From JAJNBA01 sp963842295 (GTDB taxonomy: Bacteria; Actinomycetota; UBA4738; HRBIN12), in assembly GCA_963842295.1 (NCBI GenBank), contig CAWJFY010000011.1:62001-126000 (forward strand): a stretch of DNA of 64,000 nucleotides. The letters run 5' to 3'. The position numbers and the translations under genes were made by a program. A model generated the notes under the pieces. That model was not told the DNA's origin. It ran no database searches and saw only the letters and a program-made list of their open reading frames with translations. Shown in pieces: positions 24,309 through 31,964 of this stretch (position 1 is the stretch's first letter; each line of letters begins with the position of its first letter).

Positions 24309-25700
24309 ATGCGATCCGTTTCCGAACCAGGCACGATCCCGATCTCGAAGCTCCGCGAGGATCTCCATGGCGAGGTGATCACGCCCGAGGACGCTGGCTA
24401 CGACGATGCGCGGACGGTGTTCTCCGGCAACATCGACCGGTACCCAGCCGTCGTCGTTCGGCCGGTCGACGCTCGGGAGGTCGCCGCCGTGGTGTCGCTC
24501 GCGCGCGACTCGGGCAGCGAGCTCGCCGTCCGGAGCGGCGGCCACAGCGGGCCGGGCTTCGGCGTCTCCGAAGGTGGGATCGTCCTCGACCTGTCGGCGA
24601 TGAAGGCGCTCGACATCGACGCCCACGGCCGCACGGCGTGGGCCGAGACCGGGCTGTCGGCCGGTGAGTACACGAACGCGGCCGGGGAGCACGGCCTCGC
24701 GACCGGCTTCGGAGACACGGGCTCCGTCGGCATCGGCGGTATCACGCTGGGCGGGGGGATCGGCTTCCTCGTCCGGAAGTACGGCATGACGATCGACGAC
24801 CTGCTCGCCGCGGAGGTGGTGACCGCGGGCGGCGAGATCCTCGTCGTCGACGGCGAGACCCACCCCGATCTCTTCTGGGCGATCCGCGGCGGAGGCGGCA
24901 ACTTCGGCGTCGCCACGAGGTTCCGGTTCCGCCTCCACGAGATCCCCTCGATCGTGGGCGGCATCCTGATGCTGCCGGCGACGCCGGAAGTCATCACGGC
25001 GTTCATCGCGGAGGCGGAGGCAGCGCCCGAGGAGCTGACGACGATCGCGAACGTGATGAAGGCACCGCCGATGCCGTTCGTCCCCGAGGAGCACCACGGC
25101 GAGCTCGCGATCTTCGCGCTGATGGCGTACGCGGGCGACACGGATGCCGGGCAACGCGCGGTCGCTCCGTTCCGCGCGCTCGCCGACCCCTTGGCCGACA
25201 TGCTGCGCCCGATGTCCTATCCGGAGATCTACATGCCCGACGAGGAGGACTACCACCCGATCGCGGTCGGGCGTACGAGGTTCACCGATCACCTCGCCGA
25301 GGGAGCCGCCGGGACGATCCTCGACCACGTGGGCTCCTCGTCGGCGATGATGGCCGTCGCCCAGATCCGAGCGCTGGGCGGTGCGATGGCCCGCGTGCCG
25401 GACGACGCGACGGCGTTCCCGCACCGGCGGAGCCGGCTGATGGTGACGTGCGCGGCCGTGTACGAGCAGCTCGAGGAGACCACGACGCACCAGGCCTGGG
25501 TCAACGACCTCGCCGGGGCGATCGGTCTCGACGGCCGAGGCGCGTACGTGAACTTCCTCGGCGAGGAGGGCGAGCAGGGGATACGCGACGCCTACCCCGA
25601 TCCCACGTGGGACCGCCTCCGATCGATCAAGCGCCGCTACGACCCGGGCAACCTCTTCCGTCTCAACCAGAACATCCCTCCCGCGAGCGAGGCATCCTAG
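24309..25700 (+). CDS. FAD-linked oxidase, BBE-like (single covalent His)
   Basis: A 463-residue berberine-bridge-enzyme-like flavoprotein. The N-terminal FAD_binding_4 domain has VRSGGHSGPGF, with His79 as the expected 8-alpha-histidyl flavin link. The GITLGGGIGFL glycine motif follows, and the C-terminal BBE segment is YDPGNLFRLNQNIPP. In many relatives a cysteine forms a second link; here the position reads HGLATGFGD, with Thr132, so only a single link is expected. Members oxidise alcohols, sugars or aromatic substrates with oxygen. ATG 24309 follows GAGGAGG; upstream frame is a shadow of the ArsR gene. It diverges from ArsR cassette 1. Confidence 0.9.
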   Translation: MRSVSEPGTIPISKLREDLHGEVITPEDAGYDDARTVFSGNIDRYPAVVVRPVDAREVAAVVSLARDSGSELAVRSGGHSGPGFGVSEGGIVLDLSAMKALDIDAHGRTAWAETGLSAGEYTNAAGEHGLATGFGDTGSVGIGGITLGGGIGFLVRKYGMTIDDLLAAEVVTAGGEILVVDGETHPDLFWAIRGGGGNFGVATRFRFRLHEIPSIVGGILMLPATPEVITAFIAEAEAAPEELTTIANVMKAPPMPFVPEEHHGELAIFALMAYAGDTDAGQRAVAPFRALADPLADMLRPMSYPEIYMPDEEDYHPIAVGRTRFTDHLAEGAAGTILDHVGSSSAMMAVAQIRALGGAMARVPDDATAFPHRRSRLMVTCAAVYEQLEETTTHQAWVNDLAGAIGLDGRGAYVNFLGEEGEQGIRDAYPDPTWDRLRSIKRRYDPGNLFRLNQNIPPASEAS

Positions 25701-25730
25701 AGAACGCCCGAGGAGAACGAAGGGGGAACG

Positions 25731-25835
25731 ATGGATCAGCAGCAGGATCTCGTAGATGTCGCGAGGAGCATCATCGATCCGACCCTGTACATGGTGCTCG
25801 GAACGGCAGATGAAGCCGGGCGGCGAGGGCCGGTT
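25731..25835 (+). pseudogene. 5' remnant of a PPOX-fold (pyridoxamine oxidase-like) gene
   Basis: The frame from ATG 25731 begins MDQQQDLVDVARSIIDPTL and continues YMVLGTADEAGRRGPVS. This matches the start of PPOX-fold flavin proteins, whose canonical text is roughly RSIIDxxxYMxLGTADxxGRPWxSPV. Family resemblance stops at about residue 33-35, just after GTADEAGRRG. The rest of the open frame is an arginine/proline-rich shadow of the GerW-like gene on the other strand. The ribosome site (GAACGAAGGGGGAACG) is intact. I read this as a gene truncated by a deletion that brought in the DNA at 25840-26300. Confidence 0.6.
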
Positions 25836-25860
25836 TCAGCGACGGCGATCCTGAACAGAC

Positions 25861-26202
25861 CTAGTCTCGAGCGCGGTTGCGCAGCGCCGCGCCGACCACG
25901 AGGATCGCCGCCAGGGCAACGAGCTGTCCTCCCAGGATCACGCGGTTCACGTCGATGGCAGGACGCCATGACACATCGTCACCCTTCACTACGAAGACGC
26001 CGACCGGGCGGGCGTTGACCGCGAACCCGCTCCCCGAACCCTGGCCCTGCCCCTCCGGGCCTTCGCCCCCGCCCCCACCGGCACCGCCCTGCACGCGTGC
26101 CGCCGGGATGATGGTCACGCCGTTCTTCTCGTACGGATCGCCGTAGACGCGCCGAGCGGTCATCGCGTCATCCGCTTTCTCGATCGTTCGCTGAACGTCC
26201 AT
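25861..26202 (-). CDS. GerW/YtfJ-family protein
   Basis: A 113-residue protein of the GerW_spore family. It has a helical N-terminus (MDVQRTIEKADDAMTARRVYGDP), then the strand NGVTIIPAARVQ. A glycine-rich loop GGAGGGGGEGPEGQGQGSGSGFA follows (quoted in its two halves GGAGGGGG and GQGQGSGSG), then ARPVGVFVVKGDDVSWRPAID. The last segment, LVALAAILVVGAALRNR, is a transmembrane helix. In Bacillus YtfJ is a spore protein, but homologues are common in non-sporulating actinobacteria and their role there is unknown. It is transcribed away from nothing obvious and lies downstream of the hairpin at 26280. Confidence 0.8.
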   Translation of the reverse strand: MDVQRTIEKADDAMTARRVYGDPYEKNGVTIIPAARVQGGAGGGGGEGPEGQGQGSGSGFAVNARPVGVFVVKGDDVSWRPAIDVNRVILGGQLVALAAILVVGAALRNRARD

Positions 26203-26279
26203 CCGACATCGCCTCCCGGACCCACCCTAGCGCTGCGCTCGTGGAGCCGACTCCCCGGGAACCACGACCGGTTGGGGGA

Positions 26280-26310
26280 CGGGGCGTGGCGCCTCCGGCG
26301 CCGCGCCCCG
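26280..26310 (-). terminator. 14-bp GC-rich hairpin downstream of ArsR cassette 2
   Basis: The arms CGGGGCGTGGCGCC and GGCGCCGCGCCCCG pair around TCC with a single G-U wobble. It follows the stop of the SRPBCC gene at 26330 (minus strand) and precedes the GerW-like gene at 26202, so it fits a terminator for the ArsR-SRPBCC unit. No U-run is visible. Confidence 0.6.
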
Positions 26311-26329
26311 CCCTTCGACCGCAGGATCC

Positions 26330-26857
26330 TCAGTCGGCGCGGAGCGACTCGCCGGTCTCCAGCACGGTCTTCAGGCCGCTGAGCACCTCGGGCCAGCCGC
26401 CGCCGGCGCCCTCGGTCTCCAGCTGGCCGCTCACGAGTGCGGCGAGCTGCGGCGCACCCTCCAGGTCGTGGATCGCGGTGACCCTGCAGAAGCTCGGCTG
26501 GAGCTCCTCGATCTCCCAGGTGATCCGCGTGAAGCCTTCAGCCGCCATGTCCTCGCCGCCCATCAACATCCGGAACGTGTGGACGAGGCGGCTCGGCGGA
26601 TCGGCCTCGATCACCTCGCCGTCCACGGCCAGGTCGGGGACCTCGAAGCCGAGCTTTTGACCGCGCTGCTTCATCGCGTCGCTCGCGTACGCGCGGTAGG
26701 CACCGCCGGGCCGGAGATCGAACTCCACCACCCCGCCGTAGCCGTAGCGCGACGTCCATTCGGGCTTCGTGATCGCGTCCCACACCGCCTGGGCTGTCGC
26801 CTTGATGTAGATCCGGTTCACCTGCGTGGTGACGCCGGTCTCGGTCGTCGTCGTCAT
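26330..26857 (-). CDS. SRPBCC / AHSA1-like protein (cassette 2)
   Basis: A 175-residue AHSA1-type protein: VNRIYIKATAQAVWDAITKPEWTSRYGYGG (core IKATAQAVWDAITKP), then EADPPSRLVHTFRML, then TRITWEIEEL and GGWPEVLSGLKTVLETGE. This is the standard fold of proteins encoded directly downstream of small ArsR regulators. ATG 26857 overlaps the ArsR stop (ATGA). The single-domain size contrasts with the 250-residue relative of cassette 1 at 22792. The ligand is unknown. A GC-rich hairpin follows the stop. Confidence 0.87.
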   Translation of the reverse strand: MTTTTETGVTTQVNRIYIKATAQAVWDAITKPEWTSRYGYGGVVEFDLRPGGAYRAYASDAMKQRGQKLGFEVPDLAVDGEVIEADPPSRLVHTFRMLMGGEDMAAEGFTRITWEIEELQPSFCRVTAIHDLEGAPQLAALVSGQLETEGAGGGWPEVLSGLKTVLETGESLRAD

Positions 26858-27180
26858 GCTGAATCCTCCTTCTCGAGCTCGTGCTTCAGGTCGGCCAGGG
26901 CCGAGACCTGACGCTCCCGGTATTTGTCGATCCACCGGTCGTGGATCAGCCGGATCGGCACGGGGTTCAGGAAGTGGAGCTTCTCCCGGCCGGACCGGCG
27001 GGTGACCACGAGATCGGCGTCCTCGAGGACCCGCAGGTGCTTCATGACCCCGAACCTCGTCATCTCCAACCCAGACTCGAGCTCGGTGAGCGTTCGGCCG
27101 TCACGCTCGAAGAGCCGGTCGAGCAGGAGGCGTCGCGTGGGGTCGGCGAGCGCCTTGAACACTCGATCGTCGTCGGTCAT
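26854..27180 (-). CDS. ArsR-family winged-helix regulator (cassette 2)
   Basis: A 108-residue ArsR regulator lacking metal-binding cysteines. It starts DDDRVFKALADPTRRLLLDRLFERDG and has the recognition region ELESGLEMTRFGVMKHLRVLEDADLV, then RSGREKLHFLNPVPIRLIHDRWI. This is the YczG-like group that pairs with AHSA1 proteins. I chose ATG 27180, the normal family start; the in-frame GTG/ATG upstream at 27210 would put the start inside an inverted repeat (27195-27210) that is a likely operator. There is no Shine-Dalgarno sequence before 27180, so it may be translated from a leaderless or near-leaderless message. Confidence 0.87.
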   Translation of the reverse strand: MTDDDRVFKALADPTRRLLLDRLFERDGRTLTELESGLEMTRFGVMKHLRVLEDADLVVTRRSGREKLHFLNPVPIRLIHDRWIDKYRERQVSALADLKHELEKEDSA

Positions 27181-27194
27181 GGAAGGAAGGATAG

Positions 27195-27210
27195 GTGACC
27201 AAACAGTCAC
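27195..27210. promoter_or_regulatory. Candidate ArsR operator
   Basis: GTGACCAAACAGTCAC is a 5-bp inverted repeat (GTGAC/GTCAC) with a 6-bp AT-rich spacer, 15 bases before the ArsR start at 27180. Position and symmetry suit autoregulation by the dimeric regulator. Binding is inferred from placement only. Confidence 0.5.
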
Positions 27211-27213
27211 ATG

Positions 27214-27585
27214 TCAAACTGGGGTCATGAGCCGGCACCAGGCCTTCACCGCCGCTCGGAGCTCCTTCGTCTTCGAGCGCACGTCGGCCAGGTCGTCGAA
27301 CCGAAGGAACCGAGCGGTGTGTCCCTCGCCCTCCAGGTGCGGGAACTCCCCGGGGATCCTCGCGCCCCGGTAGAACATCAGGGAGACCCGCGTGCCCTTC
27401 GGTTGCACGAACGCCGCCATGTCGCCCTCGTACGCGAACTGCACCGTGCCGTTCTTGAGGTACGCGGTCAGCCGAGCGTCGGCGGCGAGGATCACCTGGG
27501 TGATGCGACGGAGCGCCGGCTCGAGCGCCGGGTTCGTCTCGCGGAGCCAACGGTCGACGTCACGCGGGATCGCCGCTCCCGTCAT
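27214..27585 (-). CDS. DUF1801 (YdhG-like) protein
   Basis: A 123-residue protein of the DUF1801 family. The blocks are VDRWLRETNPALEPALRRITQVILAADARL (core helix LRRITQVIL), YLKNGTVQFAYEGDMAAFVQ and HLEGEGHTARFLRFDDLADV. The fold is related to the SUF/frataxin-like YdhG proteins; function is unknown. ATG 27585 overlaps the stop of the upstream GNAT gene (ATGA). It is the last gene of a minus-strand unit 29496-27214 (FAD oxidase, GNAT, DUF1801) and ends just beside the ArsR operator. Confidence 0.78.
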   Translation of the reverse strand: MTGAAIPRDVDRWLRETNPALEPALRRITQVILAADARLTAYLKNGTVQFAYEGDMAAFVQPKGTRVSLMFYRGARIPGEFPHLEGEGHTARFLRFDDLADVRSKTKELRAAVKAWCRLMTPV

Positions 27586-28097
27586 CGCGCCTCGTCGCCG
27601 TCCTCGAGCAGCTCCTCCGCGAGCATCTCCATCAGGAGGCCGTCGTGGAACGTCCCGTCGGGTCCCTGTTCGTAGGCGCGCATGATCCCTACCGGGCGGA
27701 AGCCGACCTTCTCGTAGGCGCGGATCGCGGCCGCGTTGTCGGCCGCCGGGTCGATCGTGAGCCGATGGTGACTGCGCTCCTCGATCAGGTGCCGCGCGAG
27801 GATCCGCACCGCCTCGCTCCCCAGTCCCTGGCCGTGCCTCGACGTCGTCAGATACAGATCGATGTTGGCGCTGCGGTACATCGGGTCGTCCACCTCGCCG
27901 TACTGCACGGCGCCGATCACCTCGTCGTCGACCTCGATCACGAACGTGTGTTCGTCGGCGACGAACTCGTCCATCTCCCCGTCCTCGAGAACGCCCCATC
28001 GCCGTACGATCTCCGGTTCGCCGCGGATCGAGGTGAGGCGCGGCGCGTCGGCAGCGGAGGCGCTCCGGAGGACGAGACTTGGTCCGGCGAGCCGCAA
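27582..28097 (-). CDS. GNAT-family N-acetyltransferase
   Basis: A 171-residue GNAT acetyltransferase. It has an N-terminal LRSASAADAPRLTSI, then VIEVDDEVIGAVQYGEVDDP. The acetyl-CoA-binding A motif is YLTTSRHGQGLGSEAVRILARHLI, and the B motif is NAAAIRAYEKVGFRPVGIMR. It resembles the aminoglycoside 6'-N-acetyltransferase/RimJ-like group (quoted VGFRPVGIMRAYEQGPDG), but the substrate cannot be assigned. It starts at TTG 28097, four bases after the FAD oxidase stop. It is coupled to the DUF1801 gene by ATGA. Confidence 0.85.
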   Translation of the reverse strand: MRLAGPSLVLRSASAADAPRLTSIRGEPEIVRRWGVLEDGEMDEFVADEHTFVIEVDDEVIGAVQYGEVDDPMYRSANIDLYLTTSRHGQGLGSEAVRILARHLIEERSHHRLTIDPAADNAAAIRAYEKVGFRPVGIMRAYEQGPDGTFHDGLLMEMLAEELLEDGDEAR

Positions 28098-28101
28098 CGC
28101 G

Positions 28102-29496
28102 CTACGGCCTGATGTTCTGGTTGAGCCGGAAGACGTTGTCCGGATCGTACGTGCGCTTCAGTTCCACGAGCCGGTCGTACTTCACGTCCCCGTAGATCGA
28201 GCGCACGACGTCGTCTCCGGACTCGACCATGTCGTTCACGTAATGACCCTCCGCCGTGAACGGGGCCAACGCATCCATCGTGGTGCGACCCCACCCCCGG
28301 TGCGCCTCGTCGAGCGACGGATCGTCCCACGCAGCCTCGACACCGAGCCAGAACGGCGCCCGTCGGCCGGTGAACGCCATCGCGTCATCCGGGACGCGCG
28401 CGATCGCCCCACCTTGCAGCCAGAGGCTGATCCCGCACTCGGCGCCCGGCGCATCCGCCACGCTCGCGAGCCCGGCATCGACATACGCGTCCGAAAGCTC
28501 CGACAGGAAGCCTCCCTTCATGTAGAAGCGCTTCCCCCAAGCCATATCTGCGTCGCCCGACGCCTGGACGTCGAGGTATCGGCGAGGCTCGACCATATCG
28601 ACCGAAGGCCGCAGGTCCCGCAACGGGCGGATCGCCTCCTCGGCCGCGTCCACATCGCCGCAATGGGTGACGACCATGGAGACGAACGGGCCCCCTGCGA
28701 TCTCGGATGGGAACGCCCGGTCGGTGGGTCCCGCACCGAGGGCGTACGACAGCATCACCTCGTCCGGTGCTGACGGCGCGTACTCGCGCACGCGTCCAGC
28801 CACCTCGTGCGCTCGCTCGCCGGGGAAGGCCAGCATCCCCTGTGTGATCGTCGTGCCGAGCTCTTGGAGCCGGAACTCGAAGCCCGTGACGATGCCGAAG
28901 TTCGGACCCGCCCCACGGATGCCCCAGAACAGATCGGGGTGCTCCTCGTCGCTCACGCGGAGCTGCTTCCCGTCTGCGGTCACCAGCTCGACCGCCGCCA
29001 TGTTGTCGATCGAGAAGCCCCACCGTCGTTGGAGCCGCCCCATGCCTCCCCCGAGTGTGAGTCCGGCGACGCCGGTGTGCCCCACCACGCCGACGGGACA
29101 CGCGAGCCCGTGGTCCTGCGCTGCCTCGTCGAGCTCGCGGAGCAGCGACCCACCTCGGACGTACGCGATGCGGCGCTCGGGATCGACGCGAACACCCCGC
29201 ATCAGGGAGAGATCGATCACGATACCGTCGTCGCAGGTCGAGAAGCCGCCGACGCTGTGGCCGCCCGATCGGACCGCGATCCCCAGATCCTGGTCGCGCG
29301 CGAATCGGATCGAGCTGACCACGTCGTCGACGTCGTCGCAGCGCGCGACGATCGCGGGGCGACGATCGATCATCGCGTTCCACACGATCCGAGCCGCGTC
29401 GTAGCCCGCGCTGCCCGGGAGCACGATCTCTCCCTGGAAGGCCTCGCTGAACGATGCCAGCGCAGCCATCCCAACGCCCATGGTCGCCTCGCTCAC
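28102..29496 (-). CDS. FAD-linked oxidase, BBE-like (likely bicovalent)
   Basis: A 464-residue paralogue of the enzyme at 24309. His80 in VRSGGHSVGGF and Cys133 in HGLACPVGVVGHTG occupy the two positions that bind FAD covalently in berberine-bridge-type oxidases; LTLGGGMGRLQRRWG follows. The C-terminal BBE segment reads YDPDNVFRLNQNIRP. Bicovalent enzymes have high redox potential and typically oxidise sugars, alcohols or alkaloid-like substrates with oxygen. Start GTG 29496 is used; ATG 29481 is possible. Downstream coupled genes encode a GNAT and a DUF1801 protein, which does not reveal the substrate. Confidence 0.9.
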   Translation of the reverse strand: MSEATMGVGMAALASFSEAFQGEIVLPGSAGYDAARIVWNAMIDRRPAIVARCDDVDDVVSSIRFARDQDLGIAVRSGGHSVGGFSTCDDGIVIDLSLMRGVRVDPERRIAYVRGGSLLRELDEAAQDHGLACPVGVVGHTGVAGLTLGGGMGRLQRRWGFSIDNMAAVELVTADGKQLRVSDEEHPDLFWGIRGAGPNFGIVTGFEFRLQELGTTITQGMLAFPGERAHEVAGRVREYAPSAPDEVMLSYALGAGPTDRAFPSEIAGGPFVSMVVTHCGDVDAAEEAIRPLRDLRPSVDMVEPRRYLDVQASGDADMAWGKRFYMKGGFLSELSDAYVDAGLASVADAPGAECGISLWLQGGAIARVPDDAMAFTGRRAPFWLGVEAAWDDPSLDEAHRGWGRTTMDALAPFTAEGHYVNDMVESGDDVVRSIYGDVKYDRLVELKRTYDPDNVFRLNQNIRP

Positions 29497-29530
29497 GGCT
29501 CGTCAGGATGCCACACGGTGGGCGGGGGCC

Positions 29531-30745
29531 TCACGACGTCCCGCTGTCGGGCGCATGCCGCCGGAGGACCAGCATCAAGGGGAGAAGGATGAGCAGGACG
29601 CCCAGCCCGGCGATCAGGAAGACGATCCTCGGCGAAGTGAACTCGACCAGGAAGCCGCCCCCAGCGAACGCGAGCGCGTGCCCCGCGGGCGCCGCCGTGC
29701 CGACGAGGCCGAAGACGCGCCCGAGCATCTCCCGCGGCACCGACTGCTGGACCAGGGTGTCCATCGCCACCACCTCCACGGCGTTGCCCACACCTGCGAT
29801 CGCCTGGCCGACGGCCACCAGGGCGATCACTGGCGCGATCCCGGTGAGCACGGCGCCGATCCCGCCCGCGACCCAACCGAGGAGGAAAACCGTGCCCGCC
29901 GCCGCGGCGGTGCCTTTCCACGAGAGCCCGAGCGAGCCGAGGAGCATCCCGACGCCGTACGCCCCCGTCACGAGGCCGTAGGCGAGCGGGCTGCCGTCCA
30001 GCGTCTCGCGCACCAGGAACACGAGCGCCACGTCGTCCAGGCCGGCGAACGCGACCCCGACGAACAGCGCAACGATCAGCGTGCGCACCACCCGGTTCCT
30101 CCAGGCGAACCGGAGCCCGTCCACGCCGACGGTGAGGAAGCCTCGGGGTTCCCCGCCGTCGGCGGGCGCCCGGAGCGGCGGCAACCCCAGCAGGAACACA
30201 GCCGAGAGCACGAATGAAAGGGCGTTCGCAGCGAGAGCGCCGCGGAAGCCCAGCCATGTGACCAGCAGCCCCCCGAGGACAGGGCCGGCTGCCACCTGAA
30301 CGTTCAGGGACATCCCGATCCAGGCGTTCGCGCGCATCAGCTGCTCCTGCCGGACGAGCGCCGGCAGGGCACTCCGTCCGGCCGGCGCGAACAGCGTGTC
30401 GAGCGCGGCCGCGAGGGCGACGAGCCCTAGCAAGACGGGGAACGACGGATCGAGCCAGGCGATCGTGCCGAAGATCGCGGCCTGGCCGAGGTCGCACCCG
30501 ATCATCAGCGATCGCTGCTCCACCCGGTCCACGACGACGCCCGCGAGCGGTCCGAGGAACCGCGGGATCGCCGTCGCGAGCAGGAGCGCGCCGACGGAGG
30601 TGCCCGTGCCGCGGTCCTCCTGCACCAGGAGGACGAGCGCGATCAGCGCGATCCCGTCGCCGACGTGCGACACGAGCCTCGCGAGGACGAGCCGACGGAA
30701 CGGCCGGGACGTCCGGATCGGATTTGCGACCGGGAGGGCGCTCAT
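29531..30745 (-). CDS. MFS transporter
   Basis: A 404-residue transporter of the major facilitator superfamily with about 12 hydrophobic helices. It begins FRRLVLARLVSHVGDGIALIALVLLVQE and carries the cytoplasmic loop AGVVVDRVEQRSLMIGCDLG, the form of loop 2-3 seen in MFS_3/enterobactin-exporter-like members. It is most likely a drug or siderophore exporter; the substrate is not readable. It overlaps the regulator gene at 30742 by ATGA, so the ArsR protein is its probable controller. Confidence 0.86.
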   Translation of the reverse strand: MSALPVANPIRTSRPFRRLVLARLVSHVGDGIALIALVLLVQEDRGTGTSVGALLLATAIPRFLGPLAGVVVDRVEQRSLMIGCDLGQAAIFGTIAWLDPSFPVLLGLVALAAALDTLFAPAGRSALPALVRQEQLMRANAWIGMSLNVQVAAGPVLGGLLVTWLGFRGALAANALSFVLSAVFLLGLPPLRAPADGGEPRGFLTVGVDGLRFAWRNRVVRTLIVALFVGVAFAGLDDVALVFLVRETLDGSPLAYGLVTGAYGVGMLLGSLGLSWKGTAAAAGTVFLLGWVAGGIGAVLTGIAPVIALVAVGQAIAGVGNAVEVVAMDTLVQQSVPREMLGRVFGLVGTAAPAGHALAFAGGGFLVEFTSPRIVFLIAGLGVLLILLPLMLVLRRHAPDSGTS

Positions 30746-31350
30746 GGCTCCGACCCTTCAGGTCCCAGGGATGCGGATCTCGGGACCCGGAAGAACAGCG
30801 TGGCCGCGGTAAACGTCATCGAGTCCTCCGTGGGCCGCTCGAGCGCCAGCTCGTCGAGGCGATGGTGGAACGCATGGAGCGCCTCGGTCGCCGCCATCAC
30901 ACCGTCGGGATCGAGCTCCACCTCGCGCGTCGCGCGAACGTCGCGAGCGGTGTCGAACCGTTCGAGGGACGCCGCGTCCATCCTTCGGAGGATCTCGGTG
31001 ACGTAGGCGCGGCTCATCGCCTGGCGGGTTCCGACGGGGGTGTCCGGCCCCTCGTCCACCCACAGATCGTGGGGTACCTCGAACAGGATCTCGGTGCCGC
31101 CGCGCCGGGTCCGCTCGCCGACCCGGAGCGCGATGCCGGCGCGCTCCAGCGATCGGAGGTGGTATTGGGCGGACCCGAACCGGATCCCGAGGCGCCGGGC
31201 GAGCTCAGAGGCCGAGAGCGCTTCCGCGCGCAGCAAGTGCAGCATCCTGACGCGGGTCGGATGCGCCAGCGCTCGCATCGCCGAGAGCCCCCCGACGCGG
31301 CGTGGCGGTCCGTCGTGGTCGCGTGCAGGGGCGTTCGGAGCGGCGCTCAT
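30742..31350 (-). CDS. ArsR-type winged-helix regulator of the adjacent MFS gene
   Basis: A 202-residue regulator with an N-terminal winged helix: MRALAHPTRVRMLHLLRAEALSASELARRLGIRFGSAQYHLRSLERAGI (recognition region RFGSAQYHLRSLERAG). A longer C-terminal half reads YVTEILRRMDAASLERFDTARDV and ends FFRVPRS. It has no metal-binding cysteines. The stop overlaps the MFS start (ATGA), and a TACAA-N6-TTGTA repeat lies 10 bases before its start. This suggests an autoregulated efflux pair in which a compound releases repression. Confidence 0.84.
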   Translation of the reverse strand: MSAAPNAPARDHDGPPRRVGGLSAMRALAHPTRVRMLHLLRAEALSASELARRLGIRFGSAQYHLRSLERAGIALRVGERTRRGGTEILFEVPHDLWVDEGPDTPVGTRQAMSRAYVTEILRRMDAASLERFDTARDVRATREVELDPDGVMAATEALHAFHHRLDELALERPTEDSMTFTAATLFFRVPRSASLGPEGSEP

Positions 31351-31360
31351 CGCCTAACCA

Positions 31361-31376
31361 TACAACATCTCTTGTA
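31361..31376. promoter_or_regulatory. TACAA-N6-TTGTA operator-like repeat
   Basis: The sequence TACAACATCTCTTGTA is a perfect 5-bp inverted repeat with a 6-bp spacer. It lies 10 bases upstream of the ArsR start (31350, minus) and 76 bases upstream of the plus-strand oxidoreductase start (31452). AT-rich perfect repeats are rare in this 68-70% GC window. Probably it is the binding site of the ArsR regulator and may also affect the divergent gene. Confidence 0.6.
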
Positions 31377-31451
31377 GGGTGCCCTTCGCGCCTCCGATGG
31401 TCGTCGTGCTCCGCGATACGGCATCGTGGGACCGGAAGGGAGGGGCGACGG

Positions 31452-31892
31452 ATGAGCGTCTTCACGAAGGAAGAGATCGCGTACCTGCAGGAGAACAAGC
31501 TCGGACGCCTCGCCACCGCGGACGCCCATGGGCAACCGCATGTGATCCCGGTGACCTACTTCTTCAACGAGGCCGAGGACGCCATCGATGTGGGTGGCCT
31601 GAACTTCGGTTCGGGCAAGAAGTGGCGAGACGTCCTGGAGAACCCGAAGGTGGCGTTCCTGGTCGATGACGTGATCGGGCCGCCCCGGCGTGCCAGGGCC
31701 GTGGAGACCCGTGGCAACGCCGAGATCCACGAAACGGGCGGCCAGACGATCAACCCGCGGTTCCCCAACTTCGCGCCGCAGTTCATCCGGATCCGGCCGA
31801 CTCGGATCATCAGCTGGGGCATCGGGCAAGACGCCTCGGCAGCCTCCGCGACGGCGGGTGGGGAAGAGCACCAGGCCCGGGACGTGGAGTGA
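31452..31892 (+). CDS. PPOX-class oxidoreductase, probably F420-dependent
   Basis: A 146-residue PPOX-fold protein. It starts VFTKEEIAYLQENKLGRLATADAHGQPHVIPVTYFFN (core LGRLATADAHGQPHVIPV), and ends FIRIRPTRIISWGIGQ. This is the pattern of PPOX-class F420-dependent oxidoreductases of actinobacteria, small split-barrel enzymes that reduce substrates with reduced F420. F420 use is inferred from the family; FMN or heme binding is possible in relatives. ATG 31452 follows GGAAGGGAGGGG. It diverges from the ArsR-MFS pair, and the operator at 31361 lies between them. Confidence 0.85.
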   Translation: MSVFTKEEIAYLQENKLGRLATADAHGQPHVIPVTYFFNEAEDAIDVGGLNFGSGKKWRDVLENPKVAFLVDDVIGPPRRARAVETRGNAEIHETGGQTINPRFPNFAPQFIRIRPTRIISWGIGQDASAASATAGGEEHQARDVE

Positions 31893-31964
31893 ACCTCGAG
31901 GAGCGACTTGTAAACAGGCCCACGCCCCGCAACAATCGGCAAGTTCTCGACCAGGGGAGGCACC

